Shown piece after piece: positions 1 through 7,965 of a DNA stretch of 32,982 nucleotides. Every line of letters starts with the position of its first letter. Position 1 is the first letter of the stretch. The notes under the pieces were generated by a model. That model saw only the letters and a program-made list of their open reading frames with translations, made no database searches and had not been told where the DNA came from. This DNA is from Filobacillus milosensis (GTDB lineage Bacteria > Bacillota > Bacilli > Bacillales > Alkalibacillaceae). The stretch covers positions 1 through 32,982 of the forward strand of contig NZ_SOPW01000026.1 of NCBI RefSeq assembly GCF_004402015.1. The letters are read 5' to 3'. Made by a program: the position numbers and the translations under genes.

Positions 1-31
1 AAAACGATTGTTTCATGGCAGGGCCTCCAAG

Positions 32-48
32 CGACGTTTTCAACGTCG
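32..48. other. Short perfect hairpin ahead of repeat array A
   Basis: CGACGTT and AACGTCG form a perfect 7-bp stem around a TTC loop. No T run follows on the plus strand, so a classical terminator is not supported. It may be the 3' processing structure of a gene lying upstream of the window. Nothing else recognisable lies in 1-110. Confidence 0.4.
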
Positions 49-114
49 TGCGGAAGAAAAATAGGTTCGCCAAACTAAGGGTGAAAAATGTCCATTTTAT
101 TGACAGAAGTTCAC

Positions 115-245
115 AATCCGCTAAGTTGCACTACCTATCCGCTAGATTAGAGGGGCTATCCGCTAAATGGCAATGTCTATCCGCGAGATTGGAGTTCCTA
201 TCCGCCAGATTTAAATACGTATCCGTTAAATCACATGTTCAATCC
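115..245. repeat. 21-bp-phased intergenic repeat array A (core TATCCGCTARATT)
   Basis: The tetramer TCCG begins at 117, 138, 159, 180, 201 and 222, exactly 21 bp apart each time, and a decayed ATCC falls at the next phase point (243). The conserved part is about 13 bp, TATCCGCTARATT, and the remaining 8 bp of each unit vary freely. A reading frame across it gives heptads of the LSARLE type, but I read that as a by-product of 21 being 7 codons: there is no convincing ribosome site, and arrays B and C with the same period are not coding. It lies 3' of the minus-strand gene ending at 303. Function unknown. Confidence 0.85.
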
Positions 246-302
246 TTCTTTTATAAAACAAACCAGTTATGATATTTTAATCACAACTGGTCTAATTCAC
301 TC

Positions 303-1217
303 TTATACAACTGGTTCAGCGTATTTATTTTCAAAGCCTTCACTAAGTGGTCTACCGGTATCATAAGATACATCTCCAAGAAGGTCTAACATTGTATAAC
401 GATCTTCATCTAAAGATGTATTCCAATATTGTATAATGGCAGACACTAATGAAACAGCTTCTTCACGGGCGTGCTTATATAAATCTATGAAACTATCAGT
501 GCTTGGCTCTTGTGTTGCTGAGTGATGCCATACATCGTTTCTCTCATTTAAGAAATCAGTAATCTCTGTAATTGGCCGATGTGAAATAGGTGGGATTATT
601 TTTGATAAATATTTAGTTTTCCATCCATGTGGGTCATAAACAATTCTCAAAACTAATTTCATATCACGGTAAGATTGATTAAAGAATCCTTCTTCAAAGT
701 TCACATCATCACCAAAGTGTTCTTGAATGATTTTTTCCATCATAACAGATAGATAAGGATTTGCTTCAGGTCCTAAATCAATTTGTCGATTAACAGGATT
801 CTCCCATGTTTTCATATTTCTAAATGTCCACATCATCAATGTATCAATAATGGTCTCTAACTTCTGGTGATCATAACCTTTATATCCTGCTTTGTAATGT
901 ATGTATGGATGGGTCACTCGATCTAATATATGATGTGTGATAAAACCAAGAGTGTATGCTTTTGCTTCGTCTGTACCTGCTTTAGCTCCCTCAATCATAT
1001 CTCTTAAAACTACGCCACACTTACGCTTGTGCATGATTAACCCTAAATCATTAATGTTGGAATGCTTCGTCCATGGCCAAGGGTTATGATAAAAGAAAGG
1101 GTCAGGACCTTGAGCACCTAAATTAAGGTAGGCTTCGTTTTCTCGAATTCGATCACTTATCTCAATGTATTCCATAACATCTTCACAAAACAAAATATGA
1201 GTCCATACATTCGGCAT
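303..1217 (-). CDS. Zinc-dependent phospholipase C family protein
   Basis: A 304-aa protein that I recognise as the zinc-dependent phospholipase C / S1-P1-like family (PF00882 type). Visible signs are the N-terminal MPNVWTH, the HNPWPW stretch, and the all-helical core LGFITHHILDRVTHPYIHY, rich in His and Asp that would bind metal. Bacillaceae often carry such proteins without a signal peptide, and none is visible here, so a cytoplasmic or peripheral location is inferred. I chose the ATG at 1217 over the GTG at 1226, because that GTG lies within the ribosome site (AAGAAGGTG), which is well placed for the ATG. It is divergent from the CAP gene at 1437. Substrate unknown; lipid hydrolysis is a family-level guess. 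Confidence 0.75.
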   Translation of the reverse strand: MPNVWTHILFCEDVMEYIEISDRIRENEAYLNLGAQGPDPFFYHNPWPWTKHSNINDLGLIMHKRKCGVVLRDMIEGAKAGTDEAKAYTLGFITHHILDRVTHPYIHYKAGYKGYDHQKLETIIDTLMMWTFRNMKTWENPVNRQIDLGPEANPYLSVMMEKIIQEHFGDDVNFEEGFFNQSYRDMKLVLRIVYDPHGWKTKYLSKIIPPISHRPITEITDFLNERNDVWHHSATQEPSTDSFIDLYKHAREEAVSLVSAIIQYWNTSLDEDRYTMLDLLGDVSYDTGRPLSEGFENKYAEPVV

Positions 1218-1361
1218 TGATATCACCTTCTTAAAAAATCTTTATTAATTACCTTTTCTCGATTTTTGGAAAAATACCTTCTAAATGGACCAAATAATCG
1301 ATACTTTTGTCATATTTAGGAATTTGGTGTAGGCAAAAGACGTTTATTTCAATTTGTTTTT

Positions 1362-1386
1362 GTTTAAAATGATTATGACCGGGATT
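1362..1386 (+). promoter_or_regulatory. Candidate SigB-type promoter for the CAP gene at 1437
   Basis: GTTTAA (1362-1367), 13 bp, then GGGATT (1381-1386). The Bacillus SigB consensus is GTTTAA, 12-15 bp, GGGTAT, so the -35 matches fully and the -10 partly. A SigA -10 (TATAAT, 1386-1391) overlaps but lacks a good -35. Two other genes in the window have similar SigB-like boxes. Confidence 0.4.
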
Positions 1387-1436
1387 ATAATGGGAATAAC
1401 AACATAAGAGATGCACCCGCTCAAGGAGGCATAAGA

Positions 1437-2147
1437 GTGTTTAAATTAATTAAATATGTCATAGTTATTTTATTATTCGGCTTTATCATAAATGCATTAC
1501 CTGATTCCATGTTTAATAATGCAAACGGAGAAGGGGTAAAATCGGCTCAAGAAACTTCAAGTTTTGAAGTAGCAGTTGATCGGGCAGAACATTTAATCAC
1601 AAGTGTTGATTGGGTGGAAGTGACTGATAAGGCTATTAAGGGGCTTAGTCAGGCAGCAATGATGTTATCCAACTACTTAGAAAATGGTGAAGAAGGGTCG
1701 GTTGTCATTCCAACGTATCAAGAGTCGGTCACTGAACAAAATGATAAACGAGACGACAATCAAGTCCATTCATTTGAACGCCGTGTACATGAGCTGGTTA
1801 ATGAGGAACGAGCAAAAGAGGGATTAGAGCCGCTTGAATTTTCTGTAGATGTCAGTCATGTAGCTCGAGCGAAATCGCAAGACATGGCAAAAAATAATTA
1901 CTTCAGCCATGAGTCGCCAACGTATGGTTCACCATTCGAAATGATGACTGAATTCGGTGTTCACTACTGGTCTGCTGGTGAAAACATCGCAATGGGCCAG
2001 CGAACCCCTGAACAAGTAATGGATGGCTGGATGAATAGTGATGGGCACAGAGCTAATATCTTACAAGAGAAATTCACTCACATTGGTGTAGGATTGGTGC
2101 AAGACAACGGTACCTATTACTGGACACAGATGTTTATAGGGAAATAA
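1437..2147 (+). CDS. CAP/SCP domain secreted or membrane-anchored protein
   Basis: 236 aa. An N-terminal hydrophobic segment (about residues 5-20, no clear cleavage site) is followed by a linker of about 90 residues and a C-terminal CAP (cysteine-rich secretory/PR-1, PF00188) domain from about residue 112. The domain carries NNYFSHESP, AGENIAMGQ and GWMNSDGHRANIL, the His/Glu-containing signature motifs of bacterial YkwD-like CAP proteins. It starts with GTG, 7 nt after AAGGAGG. The CAP domain is closely similar to that of the protein at 9767, with a different N-terminal half, so the two are paralogues. The linker lacks the Gln/Glu/Pro richness of the other copy. A terminator follows at once. 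The biochemical role of CAP proteins in Bacillaceae is poorly known; spore, wall or stress roles are suggested. Confidence 0.85.
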   Translation: MFKLIKYVIVILLFGFIINALPDSMFNNANGEGVKSAQETSSFEVAVDRAEHLITSVDWVEVTDKAIKGLSQAAMMLSNYLENGEEGSVVIPTYQESVTEQNDKRDDNQVHSFERRVHELVNEERAKEGLEPLEFSVDVSHVARAKSQDMAKNNYFSHESPTYGSPFEMMTEFGVHYWSAGENIAMGQRTPEQVMDGWMNSDGHRANILQEKFTHIGVGLVQDNGTYYWTQMFIGK

Positions 2148-2153
2148 ATAATG

Positions 2154-2178
2154 CCGAATCACTTAGTGGTTCGGTTTT
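2154..2178 (+). terminator. Intrinsic terminator after the CAP gene
   Basis: CCGAATCAC and GTGGTTCGG pair over 9 bp (one G-U) around a TTA loop, followed by TTTTATT. It lies 6 bp after the stop codon. Confidence 0.75.
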
Positions 2179-2200
2179 ATTATATAAGGAGGATGAGTAC

Positions 2201-2557
2201 ATGAATTTAAAAGTAAACGACTATATAATCATTGTTTTAATTGCAGTCCTTTTATTTCTAGACCATTTTGTGTCCGGAATACCACACAACCTTTTAGCCT
2301 GGGTGTTTGCTGGTGTCATTATTTATAGCTTAAATTATAAAAAATATAAAGATGTTTCTCTTAAGGAAATTATGAACTGGCAAATTTTAAGCTCGATTGT
2401 AGTGCTTGTATTGGTCTTGATATTCACATTGATCGGTACAGATGATACCCCTGGTGTGTCTTTAACTAGTGGGATGTTTTATTTTGTTATTCTATTGTCT
2501 CTTTTTGAAATTATTTACCAGAGACTACAAATTAAACGGGGGACTGATGACAGGTAA
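2201..2557 (+). CDS. Small integral membrane protein, unknown
   Basis: 118 aa, with about four hydrophobic segments (around residues 8-24, 30-45, 60-80 and 90-107) and a short basic C-terminus. A strong AAGGAGG lies 8 nt before the ATG. No family recognised. It follows the terminator of the CAP gene and precedes the YwaF-like gene by under 50 bp, so it may share a transcript with that gene. The composition is typical of a four-helix inner-membrane protein; no catalytic motif is visible. Confidence 0.65.
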   Translation: MNLKVNDYIIIVLIAVLLFLDHFVSGIPHNLLAWVFAGVIIYSLNYKKYKDVSLKEIMNWQILSSIVVLVLVLIFTLIGTDDTPGVSLTSGMFYFVILLSLFEIIYQRLQIKRGTDDR

Positions 2558-2604
2558 AAGTTATTATAATATGATAGTGAAAAGTATTATGGGGAGTGGA
2601 GAGA

Positions 2605-3336
2605 ATGGGGGAGCTTTTCGGAGTTGAGCGTGAATCGTATCCGTTTGAACTGTTTTCGGTGTCGCATATGTTAATGTTGGCGATTTCTATTAGTTTGATT
2701 TTTGTTTTGTATTTTTTTAAAAACAGGATAAGAAAAAATCATGCTACACTGATTAGAAATGTTCTAATCATCACCTTAATACTAAGTGAGGTTTCATTCC
2801 ACTCATGGTTTATCATTAATGACCGGTGGGATGTCAATTTAAACTTGCCTCTACAACTCTGTTCAATATCCCTTTATCTTTGTACGTTCATGTTAATAAC
2901 GAAAAATTATCGAGCGTTTGAAGTAGCGTTCTTTATTAGTATGACCGGCGCTTTAATTGCCATCATTACACCTGAGTTATTTTTCGGATATCCTCATCTT
3001 AGATTCTTTCAATTTTTTATAGCTCATATAGCTATTGTTTTATCTTGCTTTTATATGCTTTGGGTAGAACAATTCAAGCCAACCTTCAAATCAGTCATAC
3101 GTTCGTTTGTGGTATTAAATTTAATTGCTTTATTTGTTTTTATGATTAATCAATGGATTGGTTCTAATTATATGTTTTTATCCAGAAAACCTAGCAATGC
3201 AAGTGTGATAGACTTTTTGGGGCCATATCCATGGTATATCTTATCGCTTGAAGCTGTGGCACTGATTTTATTTACTATAATATTTTTCTTAATCAAAATA
3301 AGAAAACTTCTTAATTTACATAGGTCAATCTACTAA
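2605..3336 (+). CDS. YwaF-like integral membrane protein (TIGR02206 family)
   Basis: About 243 aa with roughly seven membrane segments. The motifs LPLQLCSISLYLC and YPHLRFFQFFIAH are characteristic of the TIGR02206/YwaF (TMEM164-like) family. Conserved His and Cys residues in the membrane (SFHSWF, LQLCS, FFIAH) resemble the arrangement of the TMEM164 acyltransferase relatives, but activity in bacteria is unproven. I prefer the ATG at 2605, which has GGGGAG 8 nt upstream, to the GTG at 2596, which overlaps that ribosome site. It lies upstream of mscL in the same orientation. Confidence 0.75.
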   Translation: MGELFGVERESYPFELFSVSHMLMLAISISLIFVLYFFKNRIRKNHATLIRNVLIITLILSEVSFHSWFIINDRWDVNLNLPLQLCSISLYLCTFMLITKNYRAFEVAFFISMTGALIAIITPELFFGYPHLRFFQFFIAHIAIVLSCFYMLWVEQFKPTFKSVIRSFVVLNLIALFVFMINQWIGSNYMFLSRKPSNASVIDFLGPYPWYILSLEAVALILFTIIFFLIKIRKLLNLHRSIY

Positions 3337-3392
3337 TAAGTTATTATGTTTTGAATAAAATGTACTAATAGCACTGTACAAGGATTGATGTT

Positions 3393-3818
3393 ATGTGGAA
3401 TGAATTTAAACAGTTTGCTCTACGCGGAAATGTATTTGAGCTTGCCATTGCCGTTGTCGTTGGTACAGCATTTAGTAAAATAGTAGATTCCTTAGTCAAT
3501 GACATCCTTATGCCTGTGATTGGTGTTATAGCTGGTGGGACAAGCTTTAAGTTCCTTGTGGTTAATATTGATGGAGTAGTCATAAGATATGGAGCATTTA
3601 TGCAAGCGGCAGTTGATTTTTTTGTCATTTCTTTTTCAATCTACCTTTTTATAAAGCTGTTCAATTATTTAAGAGGCGGGGAAAGTGTTCCGCTAAAAGA
3701 AGCGCCACACCCGAACCAGGAAGTATTAACAGAAATTAGAGATATTTTAAAAGAAGATAAAACAAGTAAAGAAAAATCAAAAGAAGAAGAACGAACATTT
3801 AAAGTTCGTATAAAATAA
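3393..3818 (+). CDS. mscL: Large-conductance mechanosensitive channel MscL
   Basis: 141 aa. The N-terminus FKQFALRGNVFELAIAVVVG and the following KIVDSLVNDILMP match the highly conserved first helix and gate of MscL. A periplasmic loop and a second membrane helix (about residues 70-90) follow, then a charged cytoplasmic C-terminal helix rich in Lys and Glu. MscL forms a homopentamer in the plasma membrane that opens under membrane tension and releases solutes during hypo-osmotic shock, which suits a halotolerant host. AAGGA lies 8 nt before the ATG. It converges on the amidohydrolase gene, with a perfect hairpin between them. Confidence 0.95.
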   Translation: MWNEFKQFALRGNVFELAIAVVVGTAFSKIVDSLVNDILMPVIGVIAGGTSFKFLVVNIDGVVIRYGAFMQAAVDFFVISFSIYLFIKLFNYLRGGESVPLKEAPHPNQEVLTEIRDILKEDKTSKEKSKEEERTFKVRIK

Positions 3819-3819
3819 A

Positions 3820-3847
3820 AAGGATTTGTCGGGGGAGACAAATCCTT
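3820..3847 (-). terminator. Convergent terminator between mscL and the amidohydrolase gene
   Basis: AAGGATTTGTC and GACAAATCCTT form a perfect 11-bp stem. Read on the minus strand it is followed by TTTTATTTTA, a good U tract for the amidohydrolase transcript. On the plus strand the tail is poor, so termination of mscL there is less sure. Confidence 0.8.
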
Positions 3848-3854
3848 AAACGAA

Positions 3855-4994
3855 TTATGATGAATAAACTTCTTTTCCATTTATAAATGTTCGTTCAACA
3901 CTGTTTCTTAAATCAAATGGATCCCCACTCCAAATAACGAGGTCTGCATCTTTTCCTTCCTCAATTGAACCTACACGGTCTTCAATTCCTAAATGCTTCG
4001 CTGCATTAATGGTTAGAGCTTTTAGTGCTGTTTCTTCAGTTAAGCCATTCTTTACACTCATAATAGCACTGGCCATCAATAATCCAATTTCAATAACAGG
4101 GTGGTCAGTTGTAATCGCAAATTCAATCCCGTGCTCATCTAACACAGGAAGAGTGTGCCAACCTTTATTCTCTAATTCTACTTTTGATCTTGAGCCCATG
4201 GTTGGACCGACAGCCACGCTCACATCATGTTTAGCGATGTACTCAGGGATGAGATGACCTTCTGTACAATGCTCAATCGATACATCAATGCCGAATTCTT
4301 TTTTGATACGTAAAACAGTTGTGATATCTTCTGCTCGGTGCGCATGCACTCTTAACGGAATTTCATGTGTTAATACTTTTCCGATGTTTTCAAGTTCAAT
4401 ATTACGTTGTTTTTCGCCTTTTTCTCGTGCTTCTAAGTAATTTTGTGCTTCTATTAATTTTTGACGAAGAACGCCAGCGACTCCCATTCTGGTAGTAGGC
4501 ATCTTTCCTTTACCACCATGTACACGTTTAGGGTTTTCACCAGTGGCAGCTTTTAAACCCGAAGGCTCTCTAAGAACCATTTCATCAACTACAGTGCCAT
4601 GTGTTTTAATCGTGACCATTTCGCCTCCGATGACATTGGCGCTTCCTGGTAAAGTTTGAACGGTCGTTACCCCACCTTTAATGGCGTCTTTAAAACCGCG
4701 GTCAAAAGGATTAACTCCATCGAGTGCTCGAATGTGTGGTGTTGCCGCATCACTAATTTCATTAAAATCATGACCAGATGGACCTTTTCCTTCTTCAAAA
4801 ACCCCAAGGTGTGTATGTACATCAATTAATCCTGGTGTAACGACTTTTCCTTTAGCATCAATAACTTCGATATCATTTGGAAGATCGATATCTGTTCCGA
4901 TTCGTTCAATCTTACCTTGATTCATGAGAACGGTAGCATCTTTCAGTTTGCCACCAAATCCATCAAAACCTGTAACATTTGTAATGGCTATCAT
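3855..4994 (-). CDS. Metal-dependent amidohydrolase, substrate unknown
   Basis: 379 aa of the amidohydrolase superfamily (PF01979; imidazolonepropionase/dihydroorotase-like). Visible signs: the metal-binding HTH of VDVHTHLG at about residues 60-62, preceded by VVTPGLID; VHAHRAED and IEHCTEGH supplying later His ligands; TTDHP with the metal Asp; and the C-terminal composite-domain strand GKDADLVIWSGDPF. It would hydrolyse a cyclic amide or related C-N bond in the cytoplasm. The start is the ATG at 4994, 8 nt after GGGAGG. The open frame continues about 30 codons further upstream, but that part overlaps the terminator of the neighbouring gene and has no ribosome site. Probably monocistronic. 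Confidence 0.85.
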   Translation of the reverse strand: MIAITNVTGFDGFGGKLKDATVLMNQGKIERIGTDIDLPNDIEVIDAKGKVVTPGLIDVHTHLGVFEEGKGPSGHDFNEISDAATPHIRALDGVNPFDRGFKDAIKGGVTTVQTLPGSANVIGGEMVTIKTHGTVVDEMVLREPSGLKAATGENPKRVHGGKGKMPTTRMGVAGVLRQKLIEAQNYLEAREKGEKQRNIELENIGKVLTHEIPLRVHAHRAEDITTVLRIKKEFGIDVSIEHCTEGHLIPEYIAKHDVSVAVGPTMGSRSKVELENKGWHTLPVLDEHGIEFAITTDHPVIEIGLLMASAIMSVKNGLTEETALKALTINAAKHLGIEDRVGSIEEGKDADLVIWSGDPFDLRNSVERTFINGKEVYSS

Positions 4995-5072
4995 TAAAAT
5001 TACCTCCCATATGATTTGTATTTTACTATAAAGGTTTTCTTTAATAATTGCTAGAGTCATATAAATAAAAAA

Positions 5073-5095
5073 GCAAATCAATAAATTTGATTTGC
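5073..5095 (-). terminator. Terminator of the 155-aa membrane protein gene
   Basis: GCAAATCAA and TTGATTTGC form a perfect 9-bp stem with a 5-nt loop, just after the stop of the minus-strand gene at 5100. On the minus strand it runs into TTTTTTATTTAT. Confidence 0.85.
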
Positions 5096-5099
5096 CAGT

Positions 5100-5567
5100 T
5101 TATGTTTTAACTTTTATTCTACTAAATAAAGAGCCGATTGGTTTCTCTACCTTTTTCTCTTCAGTTCTTATAAAGTGTCCTGAACCGATCCACGCAGCAA
5201 GTGCAAACATCAGATAAATGGCTTGAGTAGCTTGTGCACCTTGTAATATGATTTGCAACCCAATACCTAATCCAAGAGAGGGGACCATGATTAGAAAGGT
5301 TCTAAATATCCGTTCAAAACCTTTGTGCTGAGGAATAGGCCATATTCGAGAAAAAATAACGCCTAAAGCCACACCTAAAGCACTTACGATTATTATTTGA
5401 ATCATGGCTGTTGGCGTAGGAAAAGGCCATCCTCCCATGTAGTGACCAAGAATATAGAAGATTTGTAAGAATAAAGCGATACCGAACACTTTTTTCAATA
5501 CACGATAATCCAAATATCGCTGAAAAACATAGAGTAAAGCAGTGATTATTGCAAATAGCGTTGTCAT
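5100..5567 (-). CDS. Integral membrane protein, unknown
   Basis: 155 aa with about four membrane helices (around residues 2-20, 26-45, 52-72 and 88-125 in two spans) and a basic C-terminal tail. The central GHYMGGWPFPTPTAMIQI is distinctive, but I do not recognise a family. AAAGGAG lies 8 nt before the ATG. It sits 71 bp downstream of the symporter gene on the same strand, across a GC-rich hairpin that lacks a U tract, so it may be partly cotranscribed with the transporter. Confidence 0.65.
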   Translation of the reverse strand: MTTLFAIITALLYVFQRYLDYRVLKKVFGIALFLQIFYILGHYMGGWPFPTPTAMIQIIIVSALGVALGVIFSRIWPIPQHKGFERIFRTFLIMVPSLGLGIGLQIILQGAQATQAIYLMFALAAWIGSGHFIRTEEKKVEKPIGSLFSRIKVKT

Positions 5568-5606
5568 ATTTTCACTCCTTTTACTAGAGTTATTGATTTT
5601 TAGAAT

Positions 5607-5629
5607 TAAGGGAGGGAGACCCTCCCTTA
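5607..5629 (-). other. GC-rich hairpin between symporter and membrane-protein genes
   Basis: TAAGGGAGGG and CCCTCCCTTA form a perfect 10-bp stem around AGA. No run of U follows on the minus strand, so a mRNA-stabilising or attenuating element is as likely as a terminator. It lies 10 bp after the symporter stop. Confidence 0.55.
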
Positions 5630-5638
5630 CAAAACAAA

Positions 5639-7315
5639 TTATTTTTCTGAAACTCTCGGCACTCGTATATCCTCGACCATTTGCTGGATTTCTTCTGGCG
5701 GTGCAGGTGTACGTCTTGAAACGATAAAGGATACTATAAAGTTAATTAATGCACCAATGACCCCAATTCCTTGTGCGTTTATTCCGAAGAAGCTTTCGAT
5801 GATTGGAGCTTCAGTACCGAACACAGGAACAGATCTCATTAATGCAATCATTACCACCGTAAAGGCAAGTCCGGTTGTTATCCCCCAAATGGCACCTTCT
5901 CGGTTCATTCGTTTATCGAATATTCCAAGTAGAATAGCAGGGAATAAGCTGGCGGCGGCTAAACCGAACGCGAATGCTACCACTTCACCAACAAAACCAG
6001 GTGGATTAATACCAAAGTATCCAGCGATCATAACAGCTAAGAAAATCATGAGTCGTCCAACTTTTAATCGCTGTTTTTCATCGGCATCAGGTCTAAATAT
6101 TCGGTAATATAAATCGTGGGAAACCGCACTAGACATGGCGAGTAGTAAACCTGATGCGGTGGAAAGGGCGGCTGCTAAACCACCAGCTGCTACTAGTGCG
6201 ATGACAATAGGTGCTAGATTTGCGACCTCTGGCGTTGATAGTACGATGATATCTGGGTCAATGACGACTTCATTGTCTGCACCGTTAGTGAAGGTTAATA
6301 CTCCGTCACCGTTGGCATCATCAAGTTGAAGTAGACCTGTTTCTTCCCACTTGGAAGCCCAATTATAGCTTTCTGCTTGTTCAATTGGTGTATCATTAAG
6401 GCTTGTAATTAAGTTGTACTTAGCAAAAACACCAATCGCTGGTGCTGTTGTATAAAGCAGCGCTATGAATAATAGAGCCCATCCAGCTGACCAACGAGCT
6501 GCACGTACACTTTTAACTGTATAGAATCGTATGATGACGTGTGGTAAACCGGCCGTACCGATCATTAAGGCCAGCGTCACACAGAAAACATTAATAGCAG
6601 ATAAATCAGTAAATGGTGCTAGATATTCTGTCATACCGAGCTCTACTTGCAGGATACTTAATTTTTGTGCGATATCGCTAAATGTTAATGACAGTTGAGG
6701 AATTGGATTTCCTGTAAGTTTTAGTGAAATAGCTGCTGCGGGAATAATAAATGCTACGATTAATATTGAGTATTGTATAACTTGTGTCCAAGTAATCCCT
6801 TTCATACCACCTAGTACGGCAAAGAATGCAACAATAGCCATACCAATTAAGACTCCAATGACTATGTCAACTTGTAAATAGCGACTGAACACAATACCTA
6901 CCCCGCGCATTTGCCCGGCAACATACGTTAAAGAAATGAATATGGTTGCGACAGCTGCGACCGCGCGAGCTGCATTCGAATAATATCGGTCTCCGATAAA
7001 GTCAGGCACAGTATATCGACCAAATTTTCTTAAGTAAGGCGCAAGCAATAAGGCAAGTAATACATAACCGCCTGTCCATCCCATAAGGTAAATGGTTCCA
7101 TCATAACCTAAGAAAGAAATTAACCCTGCCATAGAAATAAATGATGCAGCTGACATCCAATCGGCTGCAATAGCAGCACCGTTAGCTACAGCAGGAATCT
7201 CATTACCGGCAACAAAGAAATTACTCGTATCCTTAACTTTAGATCGCCAACCGATATAGATGTAGATTAGAAAAGTAATGACAACTAGCGTTAGTGTGAG
7301 GGCTTCTACACTCAT
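5639..7315 (-). CDS. Sodium:solute symporter, VC_2705 subfamily (acetate permease-like), large subunit
   Basis: 558 aa with about 13 membrane helices, of the SSS family (PF00474). The stretch FFVAGNEIPAVANG, AIAADWMSAASFISMAG and GMKGITWTQVIQYSI match ActP-like members. The subfamily call rests on its pairing with a DUF4212 small subunit just upstream and a 4-nt overlap (ATGA), the hallmark of the VC_2705/TIGR03648 class. A hydrophilic insert at about residues 300-345 contains DDANGDGVLTFTN, which resembles a calcium-binding EF-hand-like loop (DxNxDG). Such systems import acetate or other monocarboxylates with Na+, but the substrate here is inferred only from family. Confidence 0.88.
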   Translation of the reverse strand: MSVEALTLTLVVITFLIYIYIGWRSKVKDTSNFFVAGNEIPAVANGAAIAADWMSAASFISMAGLISFLGYDGTIYLMGWTGGYVLLALLLAPYLRKFGRYTVPDFIGDRYYSNAARAVAAVATIFISLTYVAGQMRGVGIVFSRYLQVDIVIGVLIGMAIVAFFAVLGGMKGITWTQVIQYSILIVAFIIPAAAISLKLTGNPIPQLSLTFSDIAQKLSILQVELGMTEYLAPFTDLSAINVFCVTLALMIGTAGLPHVIIRFYTVKSVRAARWSAGWALLFIALLYTTAPAIGVFAKYNLITSLNDTPIEQAESYNWASKWEETGLLQLDDANGDGVLTFTNGADNEVVIDPDIIVLSTPEVANLAPIVIALVAAGGLAAALSTASGLLLAMSSAVSHDLYYRIFRPDADEKQRLKVGRLMIFLAVMIAGYFGINPPGFVGEVVAFAFGLAAASLFPAILLGIFDKRMNREGAIWGITTGLAFTVVMIALMRSVPVFGTEAPIIESFFGINAQGIGVIGALINFIVSFIVSRRTPAPPEEIQQMVEDIRVPRVSEK

Positions 7316-7617
7316 TTAGATTCCCCCTCTTCTTCAGTAAGAATAACTTCTTGGACGTCATACTCCTCGTCGAGTTTGTCCATTTTTTTAGCATAGTAGA
7401 ATATTAAAACTAAGAACGTCAGTATCGATCCTTGTTGTGCAAACCAAAAAGAAAGAGGTATACCAAAGAATTGAACTTGGCTAAAAGGTATTGCTAGAAT
7501 AATGGCTGCAACTAGTGAAACGGAAGCCCAAATGATCAGAAGGGTACAAATAATACGAGTATTCCTCTTCCAATATTCTCGTTGTTTTTGACTTAAATCC
7601 AGGTGTTCATTCACCAT
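7312..7617 (-). CDS. DUF4212 small subunit of sodium:solute symporter
   Basis: 101 aa. The N-terminal QREYWKRNTRIICTLLIIWA, two membrane helices (about residues 23-45 and 52-75) and an acidic C-terminus match the DUF4212 / TIGR03647 'symporter small subunit' family. GGAGGTG lies about 6 nt before the ATG. The stop overlaps the start of the large subunit by 4 nt, so the two are translationally coupled. It probably forms part of or assembles the transporter in the membrane; its exact role is not established. Confidence 0.9.
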   Translation of the reverse strand: MVNEHLDLSQKQREYWKRNTRIICTLLIIWASVSLVAAIILAIPFSQVQFFGIPLSFWFAQQGSILTFLVLIFYYAKKMDKLDEEYDVQEVILTEEEGESK

Positions 7618-7965
7618 GCATCACACCTCCAGTTTGTTTTATCGCTTAAGCACGAACAGTAACAAATTAACAATTCACTTTTTTAACACCACCCTTTTGT
7701 AAATAAATATGCAGATAAAAATTTTTTTATTATTCATATAATGATTTTGGTTATTAATACATGCTTATGTTATGTATAGATTTCGTTTAATTTCTGGGTT
7801 ATTTAATTTTATATTGTTGTATCGTTTTTAATATGGCTGTATTGTGGTTGAATTCTATTTTTGTATAAAAATTTATAATATTTTGTTTAATTTATTAGAA
7901 CAAGGGGTAATGACTATAGAAGGTAGTTTCAGGATTAATATTGTATACTTAAGGGAGATGGAAAA
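7618..7965. other. 348-bp AT-rich divergent intergenic region
   Basis: Separates the symporter operon (minus) from the DUF4397-sortase operon (plus). It is very AT-rich, with T and A runs around 7720-7740. I see no credible ORF, tRNA or strong hairpin. The one clear signal is the SigB-like promoter at 7885-7910; no confident promoter for the minus-strand operon could be picked by eye. Confidence 0.6.
7885..7910 (+). promoter_or_regulatory. SigB-type promoter for the DUF4397-sortase operon
   Basis: GTTTAA (7885-7890), 14 bp, GGGTAA (7905-7910): 11 of 12 consensus positions of the Bacillus SigB promoter (GTTTAA/GGGTAT) at an allowed spacing. It would start transcription about 45 nt before the GTG at 7966. 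This is the best of three SigB-like boxes in the window. Confidence 0.6.

Noticed and set aside
15-272. An 85-codon frame with heptads of the LSARLE type
   Set aside because: Its repeats come from 21-bp array A. It lacks a convincing ribosome site, and arrays with the same period elsewhere contain stops, so coding is not the reason for the pattern.
4995-5081. 29-codon N-terminal extension of the amidohydrolase
   Set aside because: It overlaps the terminator of the neighbouring gene, has no ribosome site, and family members begin near the internal ATG that follows GGGAGG.
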